Assembly (NCBI GenBank): GCA_024291935.2
Contig: CM044311.1
Location: forward strand, 25,362,001-25,426,000
Source: Okapia johnstoni
Lineage: Eukaryota; Chordata; Mammalia; Artiodactyla; Giraffidae
Length of the DNA: 64,000 bases
Reading direction: 5' to 3'
Shown in pieces: positions 27,003 to 38,238 of the stretch. Under the pieces are notes generated by a model. The model made no database searches, was not told where the DNA came from, and saw nothing but the letters and a program-made list of their open reading frames with translations. Position numbers and translations under genes: made by a program. The stretch's first letter is position 1, and every line of letters begins with the position of its first letter.

Positions 27003-27342
27003 ATTGTTTTTCAGTCGCTAAGTCTTGTCCAACTCTTTGTGACTCCATGGATTGCAGCATGCCAGGCCTCCCTGTCCTTCACTATCTCCTGGAGTTTGCT
27101 CAAACTCATGTCCATAGAGCCGGTGATGCCATCCAACCATCTCATCTTCTGTTGTCCCCTTCTCTTCCTGCCTTCAATCTTTCCCAACCTCAGGGTCTTC
27201 TCCAGCGAGTCAGTTCTTCACATCAGGTGGCCAAAGTATTGGAGCCTCAGCTTCAGCATGAGTCCTTCCAGGACTGATTTCCTTTAGGATTGACTGGTTT
27301 GATCTCCTTGTAGTCCAAGGGACTCTCAAGAGTCTTCTCCAT
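27003..27342 (-). mobile_element. BovB 3' fragment, - orientation
   Basis: From the tail 'cagtcgctaagtcttgtcc' through 'gtgatgccatccaaccatct' and 'agggtcttctcc' to 'gggactctcaagagtcttct'. It is sense to CHODL and faces the copy at 27521-27714. Confidence 0.88.
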
Positions 27343-27520
27343 GCCTTTGGGTAAATTAGGAAAGAGGATCTCTCCTAGTGACAAAGGCTGCTCTCCTGTA
27401 AGTGGTTTCAGTGATAGCTGTGGGGCCTGAATTGCTGGGTGTCCTCTCACAGCTTCTTGGCAGAGCCTGTGTCCATGACATGACCTGCACTATTGTGTTT
27501 GAACCCCTTTAACCCCACAG

Positions 27521-27714
27521 CTGGGATGCTGGGAAAAATTGAAGGCAAAAGGAGAAGGGGACGGCAGAAGATGAGATGGTTATAGAGCATCACCAATTCA
27601 ATGGACATGAATTTGAGCAAACTCTGGGAGATAGTGGAGGACAGAGGAACCTGGTGTGCTACAGTCAGGGGTCACAAAGAATCGGACACCACTTAGCAAC
27701 TGAACAACATCAAC
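27521..27714 (+). mobile_element. BovB 3' fragment, 194 bp, with target duplication
   Basis: The fragment starts at 'gctgggaaaaattgaaggc' and ends in a (CAA)n tail. AACCCCACAG at 27511-27520 and 27715-27724 is its target duplication, overlapping the element's last bases by one or so. Confidence 0.85.
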
Positions 27715-27719
27715 AACCC

Positions 27720-27860
27720 CACAGCAACCCTGTGGTGTGGATGCTCTCATCCCATCTTAACAATGAAGCAAGGGAGACACAGAAAAATTAAATCATTTGC
27801 CAAATTCACACAGCTCATAAATGGTTAAAGGTTTGGAACCAGGCAGTTTGGCTCCACAGT
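27720..27860 (-). repeat. MIR remnant
   Basis: Read on + it has 'caaccctgtggtgtggatg', 'aacaatgaagcaagggaga' and 'ttgccaaattcacacagctc', the reverse of the MIR core. BovB insertions lie immediately to its left. Confidence 0.6.
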
Positions 27861-29198
27861 TCATACACATCCCCAAATTTCTAGCCTACCTCCTTGGAAG
27901 TCTCAAGTATATTTTTCTAAGGTGAAAAATTTCATGAATAAAGGGACTGATTCATATATACACAATTAGTATAACCTATGCTATCATGTTTAGCATTGGC
28001 TTGTGATTGGTTACCGGATGGCTAACACATGCTTGGGGTTGTACATGGAGAGTTTCCATCTAAGCAGAATGCAGAATTTCTTTTAGTTAACATTTAGACA
28101 TAGGCTTCCTCTTGCAACATCTATCTCAGATTTTCAGATTCCATATCCCCTTAATGATTTTTAAGTCTAGACCTATTTTCCAAACAAAACAAACAAGATC
28201 CAACCTGAACATCTCCCCAACAACGAGTACAACTTTAGTCAAATTGTCAGGCTATGTTCTATCATCAGTGATACGTTAAAACATGAAAGAAACAATCCCA
28301 CCTGGTAGTTGTGTCCATCACTGACCTGTGTGCTAAGCATCTAACACAAAAGACAGAGAGTTGGAAAAGGTCAACATTGCTAATGAGACCATCAGCTGAA
28401 TTTCCACTTTGAACATCTTTATATAATACTGTCCCTTTTTAATGTTAATGTAACAGATATTACCATCTTCCAGTAAAAGAATTATGAAAATAAAACCATA
28501 AAATAATGAAAAACGGCAGGTAAGGATTAATGACTATGATGAATGTGTAGTTTATTAAGTGACTGGTAATAAGATTAATTCATTCCCTTCTTGCCCAAGA
28601 GATACTTAAAGTAATTGCATCTTTGAAAACTGCACTGTCATCACTTTATGCTTTTGATGATGTCATGGAGTAGTACCACAAGCTGGAATACTCTCAGCAG
28701 TTTTTTGCAATTAAAAAAAAAAATCTTGTATGTCCCTTGCTATTAATCTATGGGTTACTAGTCACCACCTATGATTTCACAATATTCTATGGCATTTGGA
28801 TGATCAAAATGGAAGTCTCTAAATCGCCCAGTCTTCTAAATAAAATGTTTGCATATTTAAATAATTTCAAGTGAAAATATTAAAGTGTTCTGCAGAAATG
28901 TGGAGGTACCCTGAAACACACCTAATGCACTTTGCAGTATAAACAGGTTGATGGCACTGCTGGGTGCACTTAAAAAGAGAAAGTAAACACACACACACAT
29001 TACTTCAAAACACTTTAAAAGCTTAAGAATATCCATGAGCTCTTCAGATATATTCTCCCATCTTAGAGACCTGAATTTTGAATTCTTTTTCATATGTACG
29101 CATTCGCCCCCAAAGTAAAATCCTCTTACCTTTGTCGTAAAGAAGATGTCATTACTCACCAGTCACTTCACAAATTTAAATGACTGCACCCCTAGAGA

Positions 29199-29396
29199 TA
29201 TCCTCTACACAAGGGATCCCCAACCTGCCTGATGGTCTGAGGTGCAGCTGATGTAATGATAATAGAAATAAAGGGCACAATAAATGCAATGGGCTTGAAT
29301 CATCCCAAAACCATCCCTGCACCTCTCGTTCCATGGAAAAACTGTCTTCCACGAAATCAGTCTCTGGTACCAAAAAGGTTGGGACCATTGCTACAC
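29199..29396. mobile_element. hAT-like non-autonomous DNA transposon remnant
   Basis: The left end 'gggatccccaacctgcctga' and the right end 'aaaaggttgggaccattgc' are imperfect inverted repeats with the CCCAACC core seen in a mammalian hAT family. Inside are 'ggtctgaggtgcagctgat' and 'catggaaaaactgtcttcc' phrases of that family. The exact subfamily name is uncertain. Confidence 0.6.
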
Positions 29397-32002
29397 ATCC
29401 GTGTATAGCAACAAATCAGTACTGGTCTAAGATCTTAAATTCCCAAATTAGAATCAAAAATTCACCAAATACTCTGTGATCACTATCCTCACAGTTATAT
29501 ATTTTTATTGCATATTCATACATCAAAATAAGCATAGCCAGGAACTTATAAACCTACTTTTCTATTACTGCTAGATGCTATGAAATCTTATGGGGCAGGT
29601 TAAGATAATGTTTCACAAGCTCATTCTTGTTAAAATGCTTTCACTTCATTTATAAATAATGCTCTCAACTTTTAAAAAGGTGGTGTATGTAACAGTATTG
29701 GAAAGTATCTTATTGAATAAAGTTATGAGATTTTATCTTTTTTCCCTAGGATAAATAGTTATTTTGGTACATTATATGGAAATTTTAATGGTTGTAATGA
29801 TCTTCAATAACTAAAAAATGCATTCCATATATTGTAAGTATGTTCTTAATAATGGCCCTAAAAAGCTTGTTTCAGCTCACAGACAGTTGAGTAGAATTTT
29901 GGTAAATGGTCCCTAGTGGCATGAAAAAGTTGATGCACCTTTCAAAGCTTAACAGCATCCAGGGAGACATTAGACCTAATATTTCTGAAATATCAGGCTT
30001 TAGACTGCTCTGTTCTCATGCCATTATGGCTGATATATACATTTTAAAAAATTAGTCTTCAGAGGATAAAATTACAAGTCAGTTGTAATGGTTAGATTTC
30101 AATGTGAGTTTGTATGGCAAAAGACAAATTATTCATAAGAAAAACATAACTAGGTAATTATTTTACTATCAAGTAAACATCATCATTTATGTTAAATCGA
30201 ATAAATCATGTTCACTTAATTAGAAATTTTCCAGATGTCACCTACAAGACATCTATAAACACTTACTAGAAAAACACAGCAAAAGCTTTGTAACCATTTA
30301 TGCAATAATAGAACACAACATAAACTTTTCATTAGTGGTTTTCTCAAGGTCTGCTTTATGTATTCTTCCTCTTTTGCAAATTTTAAGGGATGAAACAAGA
30401 ATATACCTAATGGAGACTATTTACGTCAGTGAAGCTTTTCCATGTGTTTAAGAAACACCTTAAGCTCAGAGCCTGATCTCTGCTGTTCATTCATTTGCAT
30501 GAATAATTCTGACAGAGACAAAGGCAGTCAGATGCTCAATTCACACATTCAGATGAGTTTGTATGCTGGACTTTTCTTTGAAGCTAACATCAGCATGAGG
30601 GATCCAAAGCTAGGGCTTTTGTAACCATATTTGATTCTGCAATGTTTTCATTTTATATTTAAATAGCAACAGCCTGAAAAAAAATGTAAGCAACATGTAT
30701 TTATTTCCAAGTGACCTTTCACACAATGTATTTAATTCCAGTATCTCCAGAGGGCCAAAAAGTTAGTGGAGAGTGATTGATACCCAGACATTGAAGGATT
30801 GTATTCACAAGATGCAGAACATCACATTGCTGAGGGGAATATCAGTAACAATTAAGCTTAACAGGCCAATTTCTAAAGGTCTGGCTTCACTACTGATTAA
30901 GTCGCTGTCATCTGTCATCTACCTCTAGTGACACCTGTTATACAGACGCACAGAATGTGAAAAGGAATCTGTGCTTTCTACATTCAAAAAAAAAAAAAAA
31001 ACCCACTTAAAACACAACCCACGTACCTTCAACAAATATCTATTGCAACACTATAATTAGCATCACAAGAAATTTCAATAAGGGTAGCTATGCTCAACTT
31101 TCTTGTAAGGCCCCATTCATTCATCCTAGGCTTTCGAGAATCTTTGCTTTTTTTTTTTAAAGACCTTTCCCAAAAGTAAGGGAGAGTGAATGTGGTATGA
31201 GTTGCTCAACAACAGGACGGTAAAAGTGGTCGAAGAAAAAAGAAAATCAAAGCATAGGCCGGGAAGCTTGCCAATTCTGATCCGTTTCCTGGGCATAGAC
31301 TCGACAGACCTAATTGGGCACCTATTGTGTGCACAGACCTGCATTGATGATCATGCACACCTCAACCCAACTCGAGCCGATTTCGTGTTCTGAGAAGTCC
31401 CCAACTTGCAATAAGGTGTGTAAAGGAGAGATCTCCCACGACGCCCAGTGGCCTGGGCTTTGTTAGCCCTCCTGAGAACAAAGGCTGAGCACCCCGGGGT
31501 CGGTGAGCCACCTACAGCGAACAGGTCTGGTCTCAGAATTCATCTGCATGAACCCCGTGCGGGCGGGCGGACGGGGACTGGAGTCGAGCCAGGCCAACAG
31601 GGGGTGGCAATTTCTGCAGCGGCTCTTTAGTCTCTGGGCTCCGTCTGCCTCCGCGGTACCCCACCCTTTTTACAGGTACCAGCCCTGAGGCCAACTCTTT
31701 TCTAAAGAAAGTCGAAACGAGTCCTAGAAAACGCTGTACTGCCCAGGATGAAGCAGAGCTCGCTTCGCAGCTACTAAACCAGGCACTCCCAAAAGAATGT
31801 AGACTTTTCTGGGTGTTTAGGGAGGGACGGGGAGAAAGCAGCATACAATCAATTTCCCCCTGCCATCTCCGGCCCCCTACCTACCCAGCACAGGTTTCCA
31901 ACCCCTGGGAGAGCCTCCACCCCTGGACACGCCGGACCTCGCCTGCGCGCCCCGCGGTCCCCTCTCCCGGCTTGCGCGCCCGGCGGGCGGCCCCGGACTC
32001 AC

Positions 32003-32081
32003 CGCTGACCACCCGGCGGCAGAAGGCTCCGTGGCCGCAGAGCAGCGCGGCGCCCAACAGCAGCGATACCACGCGGCTCAT
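32003..32081 (-). CDS. CHODL: CHODL coding exon 1 (signal peptide)
   Basis: ATG is at 32081-32079 and the donor GTGAGT follows 32003. The 26 codons encode MSRVVSLLLGAALLCGHGAF and then CRRVVS, a standard signal peptide with probable cleavage near residue 21. The start is chosen because it is the known chondrolectin start and gives a signal sequence at the N terminus. An in-frame ATG at 32294-32292 would add 71 Arg/Ala/Gly-rich residues and bury the signal; see the finding. Confidence 0.96.
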
Positions 32082-32470
32082 CGTGGCGCGGCGGCAGGTG
32101 TGGCGTGGAGCGAAGGTGGCCTCTGCCCGCCTGGCGGCCCGGGCTCTAATCCCGCAGCCTCCCTGCCTCCCCGCTGGAGGCCCTACTCCCGCCGCCCGAG
32201 CCCGGCTGCCTGGCCCCCAGCGAGCATCGCCTCCGGCCGGACCTGGAGCCGGGCGCGCTGCTACCGCGCGCGAGTGTGCCGGGTTGGAGCGCACGACCCT
32301 GCGGGTGCGCGTCTCCAGAGAGACACCCGAAGTTAGGGGGTCCCGTGTCTGTCCCAGAAAAGAAGCAGGAGTCCCGGTGTGGACCCCGCCGCCCCCTTGT
32401 TTCCTCTCCTCGGCCTCTGGCCAGAAAGGGGCTGAGCCCGTGCGCCCAGGTCGTGGCTCCTACAGACGCA
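32082..32470 (-). other. CHODL: CHODL 5' untranslated region (inferred)
   Basis: GC-rich leader between the inferred transcript start, about 30 bp past the TATA box, and the start codon. No intron is evident. Confidence 0.55.
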
Positions 32471-32497
32471 GCAGCAGCTCTGCGCTGGAGGCGCCGT

Positions 32498-32505
32498 CTT
32501 ATATA
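32498..32505 (-). promoter_or_regulatory. TATA box of CHODL
   Basis: TATATAAG on the - strand, in an otherwise GC-rich context, 417 bp upstream of the start codon. It predicts transcription start near 32470. Confidence 0.7.
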
Positions 32506-32787
32506 CCCACGTCCCCGAGGTTCCAACCCCTCGCTAGTAATAATTTTTAACTACTTCGTCTCTCCTGCCCTGCGGAGCATCCTTGGCCCCTCCCCTAAAA
32601 ACTGGAGCCACTTTGAAAACAGTCCAGTCAGCAGCCCCACCTCCTCGCGCTCTCCTCTTTCCATTCGCTGGCCGACTCGGTACTCATTTGTGTAAAAAGA
32701 GACAGCTTTGCTATTAAACTCTGGCAAAAGTTGGATCCATTTGATTTTCTCAAAGATTAATGTCCACGGGGATGCCAAGTTGTGGGG

Positions 32788-32820
32788 CCTTTCTCTCTCT
32801 CTCTCTCTCACCCTCTCTCT
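32788..32820. repeat. (CT)n tract
   Basis: About 12 CT units with one interruption, then a T-run and a short GT tract, 290 bp upstream of the TATA box. Confidence 0.9.
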
Positions 32821-33183
32821 TTTTTTGTGTGTGTGTGCTAAATTGCTTGATCATATGTATTGCTAGATGCAGGGCACTAGCCACTATTTAAGATGGATTG
32901 GTGGAGTGGGAGCCAAAGCCTATTCGGTGAATTATACTGTTTGGCAAGTTTTTCCCCACCTCAGTTCTGTAAGGAGATTACTTCCAAGCAGGGTTGTTTG
33001 ACTAAATTGCCACAGGAGTAAATTGAAGAGAATATTTGAAACACGGTTTTCCCAACTGATTTCCATCTCAATATTTGTAGCTCTGGAGAAAACCATCAAC
33101 ACAAAATAAATGTTCTGAATACTTGGGAATTTCCTGGACATAAAGGTATCTATTTCTTTGCAATCATCTATCAGAGAGATATG

Positions 33184-33530
33184 ATGCTGGAGAAGACTCT
33201 TGAGAGTCCCTTGAACTGCAAGGAGATCAAACCAGTCATTCCTAAAGGAAATCAGTCCTGAATATTCATTGGAAGGACTCATGCTGAAGCTTCAATACTT
33301 TGGCCACCTGATGGGAAGAACTGACTCACTGGAAAAGACCCTGATGCTGGGAATGATTGAGAGTAGGAGGAAAAGGGGAAGACAGAGGATGAGATGGTTG
33401 GATGGCATCATTGACTCAATGGACATGAGTTTGAGCAAACTCTGGGGAGCTGAAAAGGACAGTGAAGCCTGGCTTGCTGCAGTCAGTGGGGTGGTAAAGA
33501 GTCAGACACAACTGAGTGACTGAACAACAA
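33184..33530 (+). mobile_element. BovB 3' fragment, 5'-truncated
   Basis: About 347 bp from 'atgctggagaagactcttga' to the 'ctgaacaacaacaa' tail. An imperfect duplication, ATCAGAGAGATATG / ATCAGTGAGGTATG, flanks it near 33170 and 33535. Confidence 0.9.
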
Positions 33531-34339
33531 CAAATCAGTGAGGTATGGTTAACAAAAGAAGTAAACCATACTACAACCTGCAAAGGAACTTTTCCATTAC
33601 CTGATTTGTTCTTTGTTGTAACAGTCCACTCAAGGATGCTAAATTTTCCTGGATTAGTGAAAAGAAGTGCATGAGAGTTTCATCTTTATCTGGTCCATAA
33701 TAGGAACCCTGAGGATGGTCTCATAGTGGGCTTCAGTAGAACTGATATGTTGCCATTATGTTCCTTTAAATGCACCAGGATTTGTTAAATAAAATCCTTT
33801 GGTTTTAGTTATTTTAAAATTCTTTGGCTTTTATAGCACCTCCCTGTATTTGGTTTTCATAAGCCACGAGTACATGCAACACTTGTTGGACTGTTTTCTT
33901 AGGGAAAAAGTCATTCTACAGTAAAGATAGATCTTACAGAATAAGACATTTTAAGACAGAATAAGACTTGGAAGGATCTTATGGATTATTAAGTCCACCC
34001 TACTCAAGCAGAATCCCAAACTGATTATAACATCTATTATTTTATTTTCCTTATGGAACCATTAGAAATACTAATTTATTCCAGGATCATGGCAGTTAAT
34101 AAGTCATGTAAACAATATGGATTTTCACCACTACCTACAGATCCAAAAGAAAGAGTTGTTGCTAGGATTTTGAATGGAAAATGGAAAACGTAAGTCCTCA
34201 AAGCCATGGAGGAACATATAGCTCAGCCTGTAAACCATGTCAAAGAGTGTCCCTGGGTGTGGCTGTGTCAGAAAGTTGCTCTAGGGATTCTAGAGAGGGC
34301 ACTTTTTTGGGTTTCAGACAGTGGACTTCAGGTTAGGTC

Positions 34340-34520
34340 CTCACATAAAGGAAAGAAACCTAAAGAGCATTGGTGGTATCTTTAATAAGGGCACTAGTTG
34401 CTTTCATGCGAGTTCTACTCCCATGACCTAATTCCTGCCCAAAGGCCCAATCTCCTAATACTATCATATTGAGAGGTAGAATTTTAACATGTGAATTTGG
34501 TTGGGGGGCAGGGCCAGGGA
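34340..34520. repeat. Old mammalian interspersed repeat, family uncertain
   Basis: The phrases 'catgacctaattcctgccc', 'aaaggcccaatctcctaata' and 'aattttaacatgtgaatttg' are familiar from a common old mammalian repeat, but I cannot name the family with certainty. Confidence 0.4.
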
Positions 34521-35104
34521 TACAAACAGTCATTTCATTGCAATGGGCTACAGAGGAGATTTGTTACATTTAAAATTATTACTTCATATGAATATATTTG
34601 AAATGTCATTGGAATTCAATGATAATTAATTTATTCATTCTATTACACTTTAAAGGTAATAAATGATTCTCCTGAGGACTATCAATATCATTGGTAGGAC
34701 ATAATATTTCAAAGTGAAAAAATAAAGCTATTACAATTTAACCACATCAGCAGTAGGCACAAACTGTTATTTTATTTCTTTTCTTTTCTAAATAATAGTT
34801 ATCGGTCACTTCCAGGAAGAGACCATTGAATCCAAGATTTTCCTTCCAGTTTTTCAGAGGTGACACCTTGGCATCTGTTCAGGCCTATAACTGGTTCAAA
34901 TGCAAGGATGAGCATTTGGTCAAACTCTCCCCAGATTTACTTGTTCTTTTCAAACCACGACTGTGCTATGGAATACATAACCTGCCTCATTCAAGAGCCA
35001 GTTTTACTCTCCCTCATAATTCTAGGATAAGTCTTAATTTTTATAGGGTTGTGTTATGAGCTTCAGTGTTCATAAAGCTGTTTGAAATTTAATGAAGAAG
35101 TATG

Positions 35105-35303
35105 TGTGTGCATGCTCCATAGTGTTCAACTCTTTGCAATCTCATGGACTGTAGCCCGCCAGGTTTCTCTCTCCATGGGATTTGCCAGGAAATAATTCCG
35201 GAGTGGGTTGCCATACCCTCTTCCAGGGGATCTTCCCAACCCAGGGACTGAGCCCCCATATCTTACATCTCCTGCATTAGCAGGTGCCACTAGCGCCACC
35301 TAT
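35105..35303 (-). mobile_element. Bov-tA-type SINE, - orientation
   Basis: A near full-length, diverged copy: 'gtgttcaactctttgcaatc' to 'tagcaggtgccactagcgcc'. Confidence 0.87.
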
Positions 35304-36012
35304 TGAATAAAACCTGCCTTCCTATCATTTAAAGTTTAAATTCAGAAACTATGGAGTCTGTTACACATTTTAACCATCCAGGTGATGAGTTAATATTTAT
35401 GGAACTCAATTACTAGAATTATATGTTATCAGATCTGAAGATTCATATGAATTTATATGAATATGTAATTAAATATCAACTCAGTAGATTGAAATTTCCT
35501 TTTAGTGCCTCTTTATTAATTGAAAGCAATGCATTCAGTTCTGCTGTTACCAATTTATCATGGACCAATACTTTTTACTCTAATCTTTGCTGAAATACTA
35601 AATCTGATCTCAATATACACTAATACAAAAAAAGCAAAATTGAGGTGATTAAACCAAAAAAAAAAACCAAAAAAACACCTCTATAAGCTAAAGTCATCCT
35701 TACTTCAAGTGCCCAGCTTGAATTCTCTAGGTATGTAATTGACAAACTCCTTTCTGTGTATTGCAGTATGGAAAAATTACTTGGCTAAGAGAATCATTAA
35801 TCTAGATTTTTAGTCAACATGATCTTGAGCAAGTTTCTTCATTTTTTTTGGTTTTAACTTTTAAAATATAAAAAGAGAATGAGTCGAACTTCTGTGCTCC
35901 CTGACAGGATGGCATTCTGGCCCAGAAAGGTTTATTTCACAAAATTTTCAAATATTAATCTTTATGTTCACCAAGAATTATCCCCAACCAAGATAAGTCA
36001 TGATATATATAA
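35304..36012. other. Unassigned intergenic sequence
   Basis: AT-rich DNA with short A-runs. I see no gene or nameable repeat. Confidence 0.5.
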
Positions 36013-36187
36013 TTGTTGTTGTTCAGTCAGCAGTCATGTCTGACTCTTTGCGACTCCATGGACTGCAGCACGCCAGGCCTCCCTGTCCCTCACTATCTGA
36101 AATTTTCCCAAGTTCATGTCCATTGCATCAGTGATGCCATCCAGTCATTTCATCCACTAACACCCTCTTCTTCTCAGTCTCAGTCTC
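36013..36187 (-). mobile_element. BovB 3' fragment, first of a three-part cluster
   Basis: It starts with a (TTG)n tail and 'cagtcatgtctgactcttt' and stops at about 'cttcttctcagtctcagtc', where a second BovB tail begins. Confidence 0.85.
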
Positions 36188-37713
36188 AATTCAGTTGCCC
36201 AATCGTGTCTATTTGCAACACCAAGGACTTTAGCACACCAGGCTTTCATGTCCATCACCAACACCCAGAGCTTCCTCAAACTCATGTCCATTGAGTCGGT
36301 GATCCCATCCAGCCATCTCATCCTCTGACATCCCCTTCTCCTTCTGCCTTCAATCTTTCCCAGCATCAGGGTCTTTTCCAATGAGTCAGTTCTTCATATC
36401 AGGTGACCAAAGTATTGGAGCTTCAGGATCAGCGCTTCCAATGAATATTCAGGACTGCTTTCCTTGAAGATCGACTGGTTTGATCTCCTTGACACCAAGG
36501 GACTCTCAAGAGTCTTCTCCAACACCACAGTTCAAAAGCATCAATTCTTCGGCGTTCAGCTTTCTTTATGGTCCAACTCTCACATCCATACATGACTACT
36601 GAAAAAACCATAGCTTGACTATACAGACCTTTGTCGGCAAAGTAATGTCTCTGCTTTTTAATATGCTATCTAGGTTGGTCATAACTTTTCTTCCAAGGAG
36701 TAAGTGTCTTTTAATTTCATGGCTGCAGACACCATCTGCAGTGATTTTGGAGCCCAAGAAAATAAAGTCTGCTACTGTTTCCATTGTTTTCCTGTCTATT
36801 TGCCATGAAGTGATGGGACTGAATTTCATGATCTTAGTTTTTTGAATGTTGAGTTTTAAGCCAGCTTTTTCACTTTCCTCTTTCAATTTCATCAAGAGAC
36901 TCTTTAGTTCCTCTTGCTTTCTGTCATAAAGGTGGTGTCATCTGCATATCTGAGGTTATTGATATTTCTTCCAGCAATTTTGATTGCAGCTTGTGCTTCA
37001 TCCAGCCTGGCATTTCCCATGTGTACTCTGCATATAAGTTAAATAAGGAGCAGAGTGACAATATACAGCCTTGACGTACTCCTTTCCAGATTTGGAACCA
37101 GTCCATTGTTTCATGTCCAGTTCTAATTGTTGCTTCTTGACCTGCATATAGATTTCTCAGGAGGCAGGTCAGGTGGTCTGGTATTCCCATCTCTTGAAGA
37201 ATTTTCCACAGTTTGTTGTGATCCACACAGTCAAAGGCTTTGGCATAGTCAATAAAGCAGAAGTAGATGTTTTTTCTGGAACTCTCTTGATTTTATAATG
37301 ATTCAGCAGATGATGACAACTTGATCTCTGGTTCCTCTGACTTTTCTAAATCCAGCTTGAACATTTGGAAATTCTCGATTCATGTACTGTTGAAGCCTGG
37401 CTTGGAGAATTTTGAGCATTACTTTGCTAGTGTGTGAGATGAGTGCAACTGTGCAGTAGTTTGAGCATTGTTTGGCATTGCTTTTCTTTGGGATTGGAAT
37501 GAAAACTGACCTTTTCCAGTCCTGTGGCCACTGCTGAGTTTTCCAGATTTGTTGGCATATTGAATGCAGCACTTTAACAGCATCATCTTTTAGGACTTTA
37601 AATAGCTCAGCTGAAATTCAATCACCACCACTAGCTTTGTTAGTAGTGATGCTTCCTAAGGCCCACTTGTCTTTGTACTCCAGGATGTCTGGCTCTACAT
37701 CTGGCTCTGGGAC
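36188..37713 (-). mobile_element. BovB LINE copy, about 1.5 kb, with reverse-transcriptase remnants
   Basis: The - strand holds broken ORF2 pieces: RT fingers/palm (37303-37572: WPQDWKRSVFIPIPKK), palm and thumb (36924-37226: VRQGCILS, NLYAGQEA) and the C-terminal region (36596-36895, 36429-36611). At least two frame breaks separate them, one just before the catalytic YADD region, which appears in a different frame. The 5' end stops at about 37713, within the segment between endonuclease and RT. No active protein is possible. Confidence 0.93.
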
Positions 37714-38238
37714 GTCTTCTCCTTCTACTCTCATCTTTCCCAGCATCAGGGACTTTTCCAATGAGTCAGCTTTTTGTATCAGCTGACCAAAATACTGGAG
37801 TTTCACCTTCAGCATCTATCCTTCCAACAAGTATTCAGGGTCGATTTCCCTTAAGATTGACTGGTCTGGTCTTCTTGCCATCCAAGGGATTCTCAGGAGT
37901 CTTTTCCATCACTGCAGTTCAAAGGCATCAATTCTTTGGTGCTCCACCTTCTTTATGGTCCAACTCTCACAACTGTACGTGACCACTGGGAAGACCATAG
38001 CCTCGACTATACTGACCTTTGTTGGCAGAGTAATAATGTCTCTGCTTTTCAACCTGCTGTCTAGGTTTGTCATTGCTTTCCTGCCAAGAAGCAATCGTCT
38101 TCTGATTTCATGGCAACAGTCACGATCCGCAGTGATTTTAGAGCCCAAGTAGGGAAGTTTGTCACTGCTTCCACATTTTCCCCTTCTATTTGTCATGAAG
38201 CAATAGGGCCAGATTTGGCCACACTAGTTTTCCAAATG
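37714..38238 (-). mobile_element. BovB 3' fragment lacking its tail
   Basis: Sequence restarts at a point inside the BovB 3' end ('ctcatctttcccagcatcag') and runs back to the ITSWQID-equivalent region. The terminal about 170 bp and the tail are absent, so it is either a rearranged piece of the neighbouring copy or an older insertion cut by it. Confidence 0.85.

Larger units (their letters stand above)
21547..32002 (-). other. CHODL intron 1
   Basis: The 10.5-kb intron holds Bov-tA SINEs at 21795-21989 and 25778-26005, opposed BovB 3' fragments at 27003-27342 (-) and 27521-27714 (+), MIR remnants and a hAT-like DNA transposon at 29199-29396. The stretches 21990-25760 and 29400-31880 are AT-rich with no element I can name. 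Open frames at 23763-24233 and about 24846-25098 have no recognised homology. Confidence 0.8.
9085..32470 (-). other. CHODL: CHODL gene (chondrolectin), transcript span
   Basis: All six coding exons are placed with GT-AG boundaries and consistent phases. They sum to 822 nt (273 codons plus stop), matching the length I know for human chondrolectin. Introns from 5' to 3' are about 10.5 kb, 146 bp, 5.1 kb, 1.9 kb and 3.1 kb. The transcript start near 32470 is inferred from a TATA box, and the end near 9085 from a poly(A) signal. The product is a type I membrane protein with one extracellular C-type lectin domain, known from muscle, testis and motor neurons. Confidence 0.93.
31880..32520. promoter_or_regulatory. 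CpG-rich promoter region of CHODL
   Basis: This is the only strongly GC- and CpG-rich stretch of the window. It covers the start of intron 1, coding exon 1, the 5' UTR and the TATA box. Many CG dinucleotides and GGCGG-type boxes are visible. Such islands usually stay unmethylated in the germ line. Confidence 0.85.
32506..35104. other. Upstream flank of CHODL
   Basis: This holds a (CT)n tract (32788-32820), a BovB fragment (33184-33530) and a probable old mammalian repeat (34340-34520). I see no exon. The first about 200 bp are still fairly GC-rich and may hold promoter-proximal elements. Confidence 0.6.

Noticed and set aside
31813..32550. 245-residue + frame over the CHODL promoter, and overlapping frames on both strands
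   Set aside because: GC-rich DNA has few stops in any frame. Composition (Arg/Pro/Ala/Ser) and lack of homology fit chance; the real product on the - strand is CHODL exon 1.
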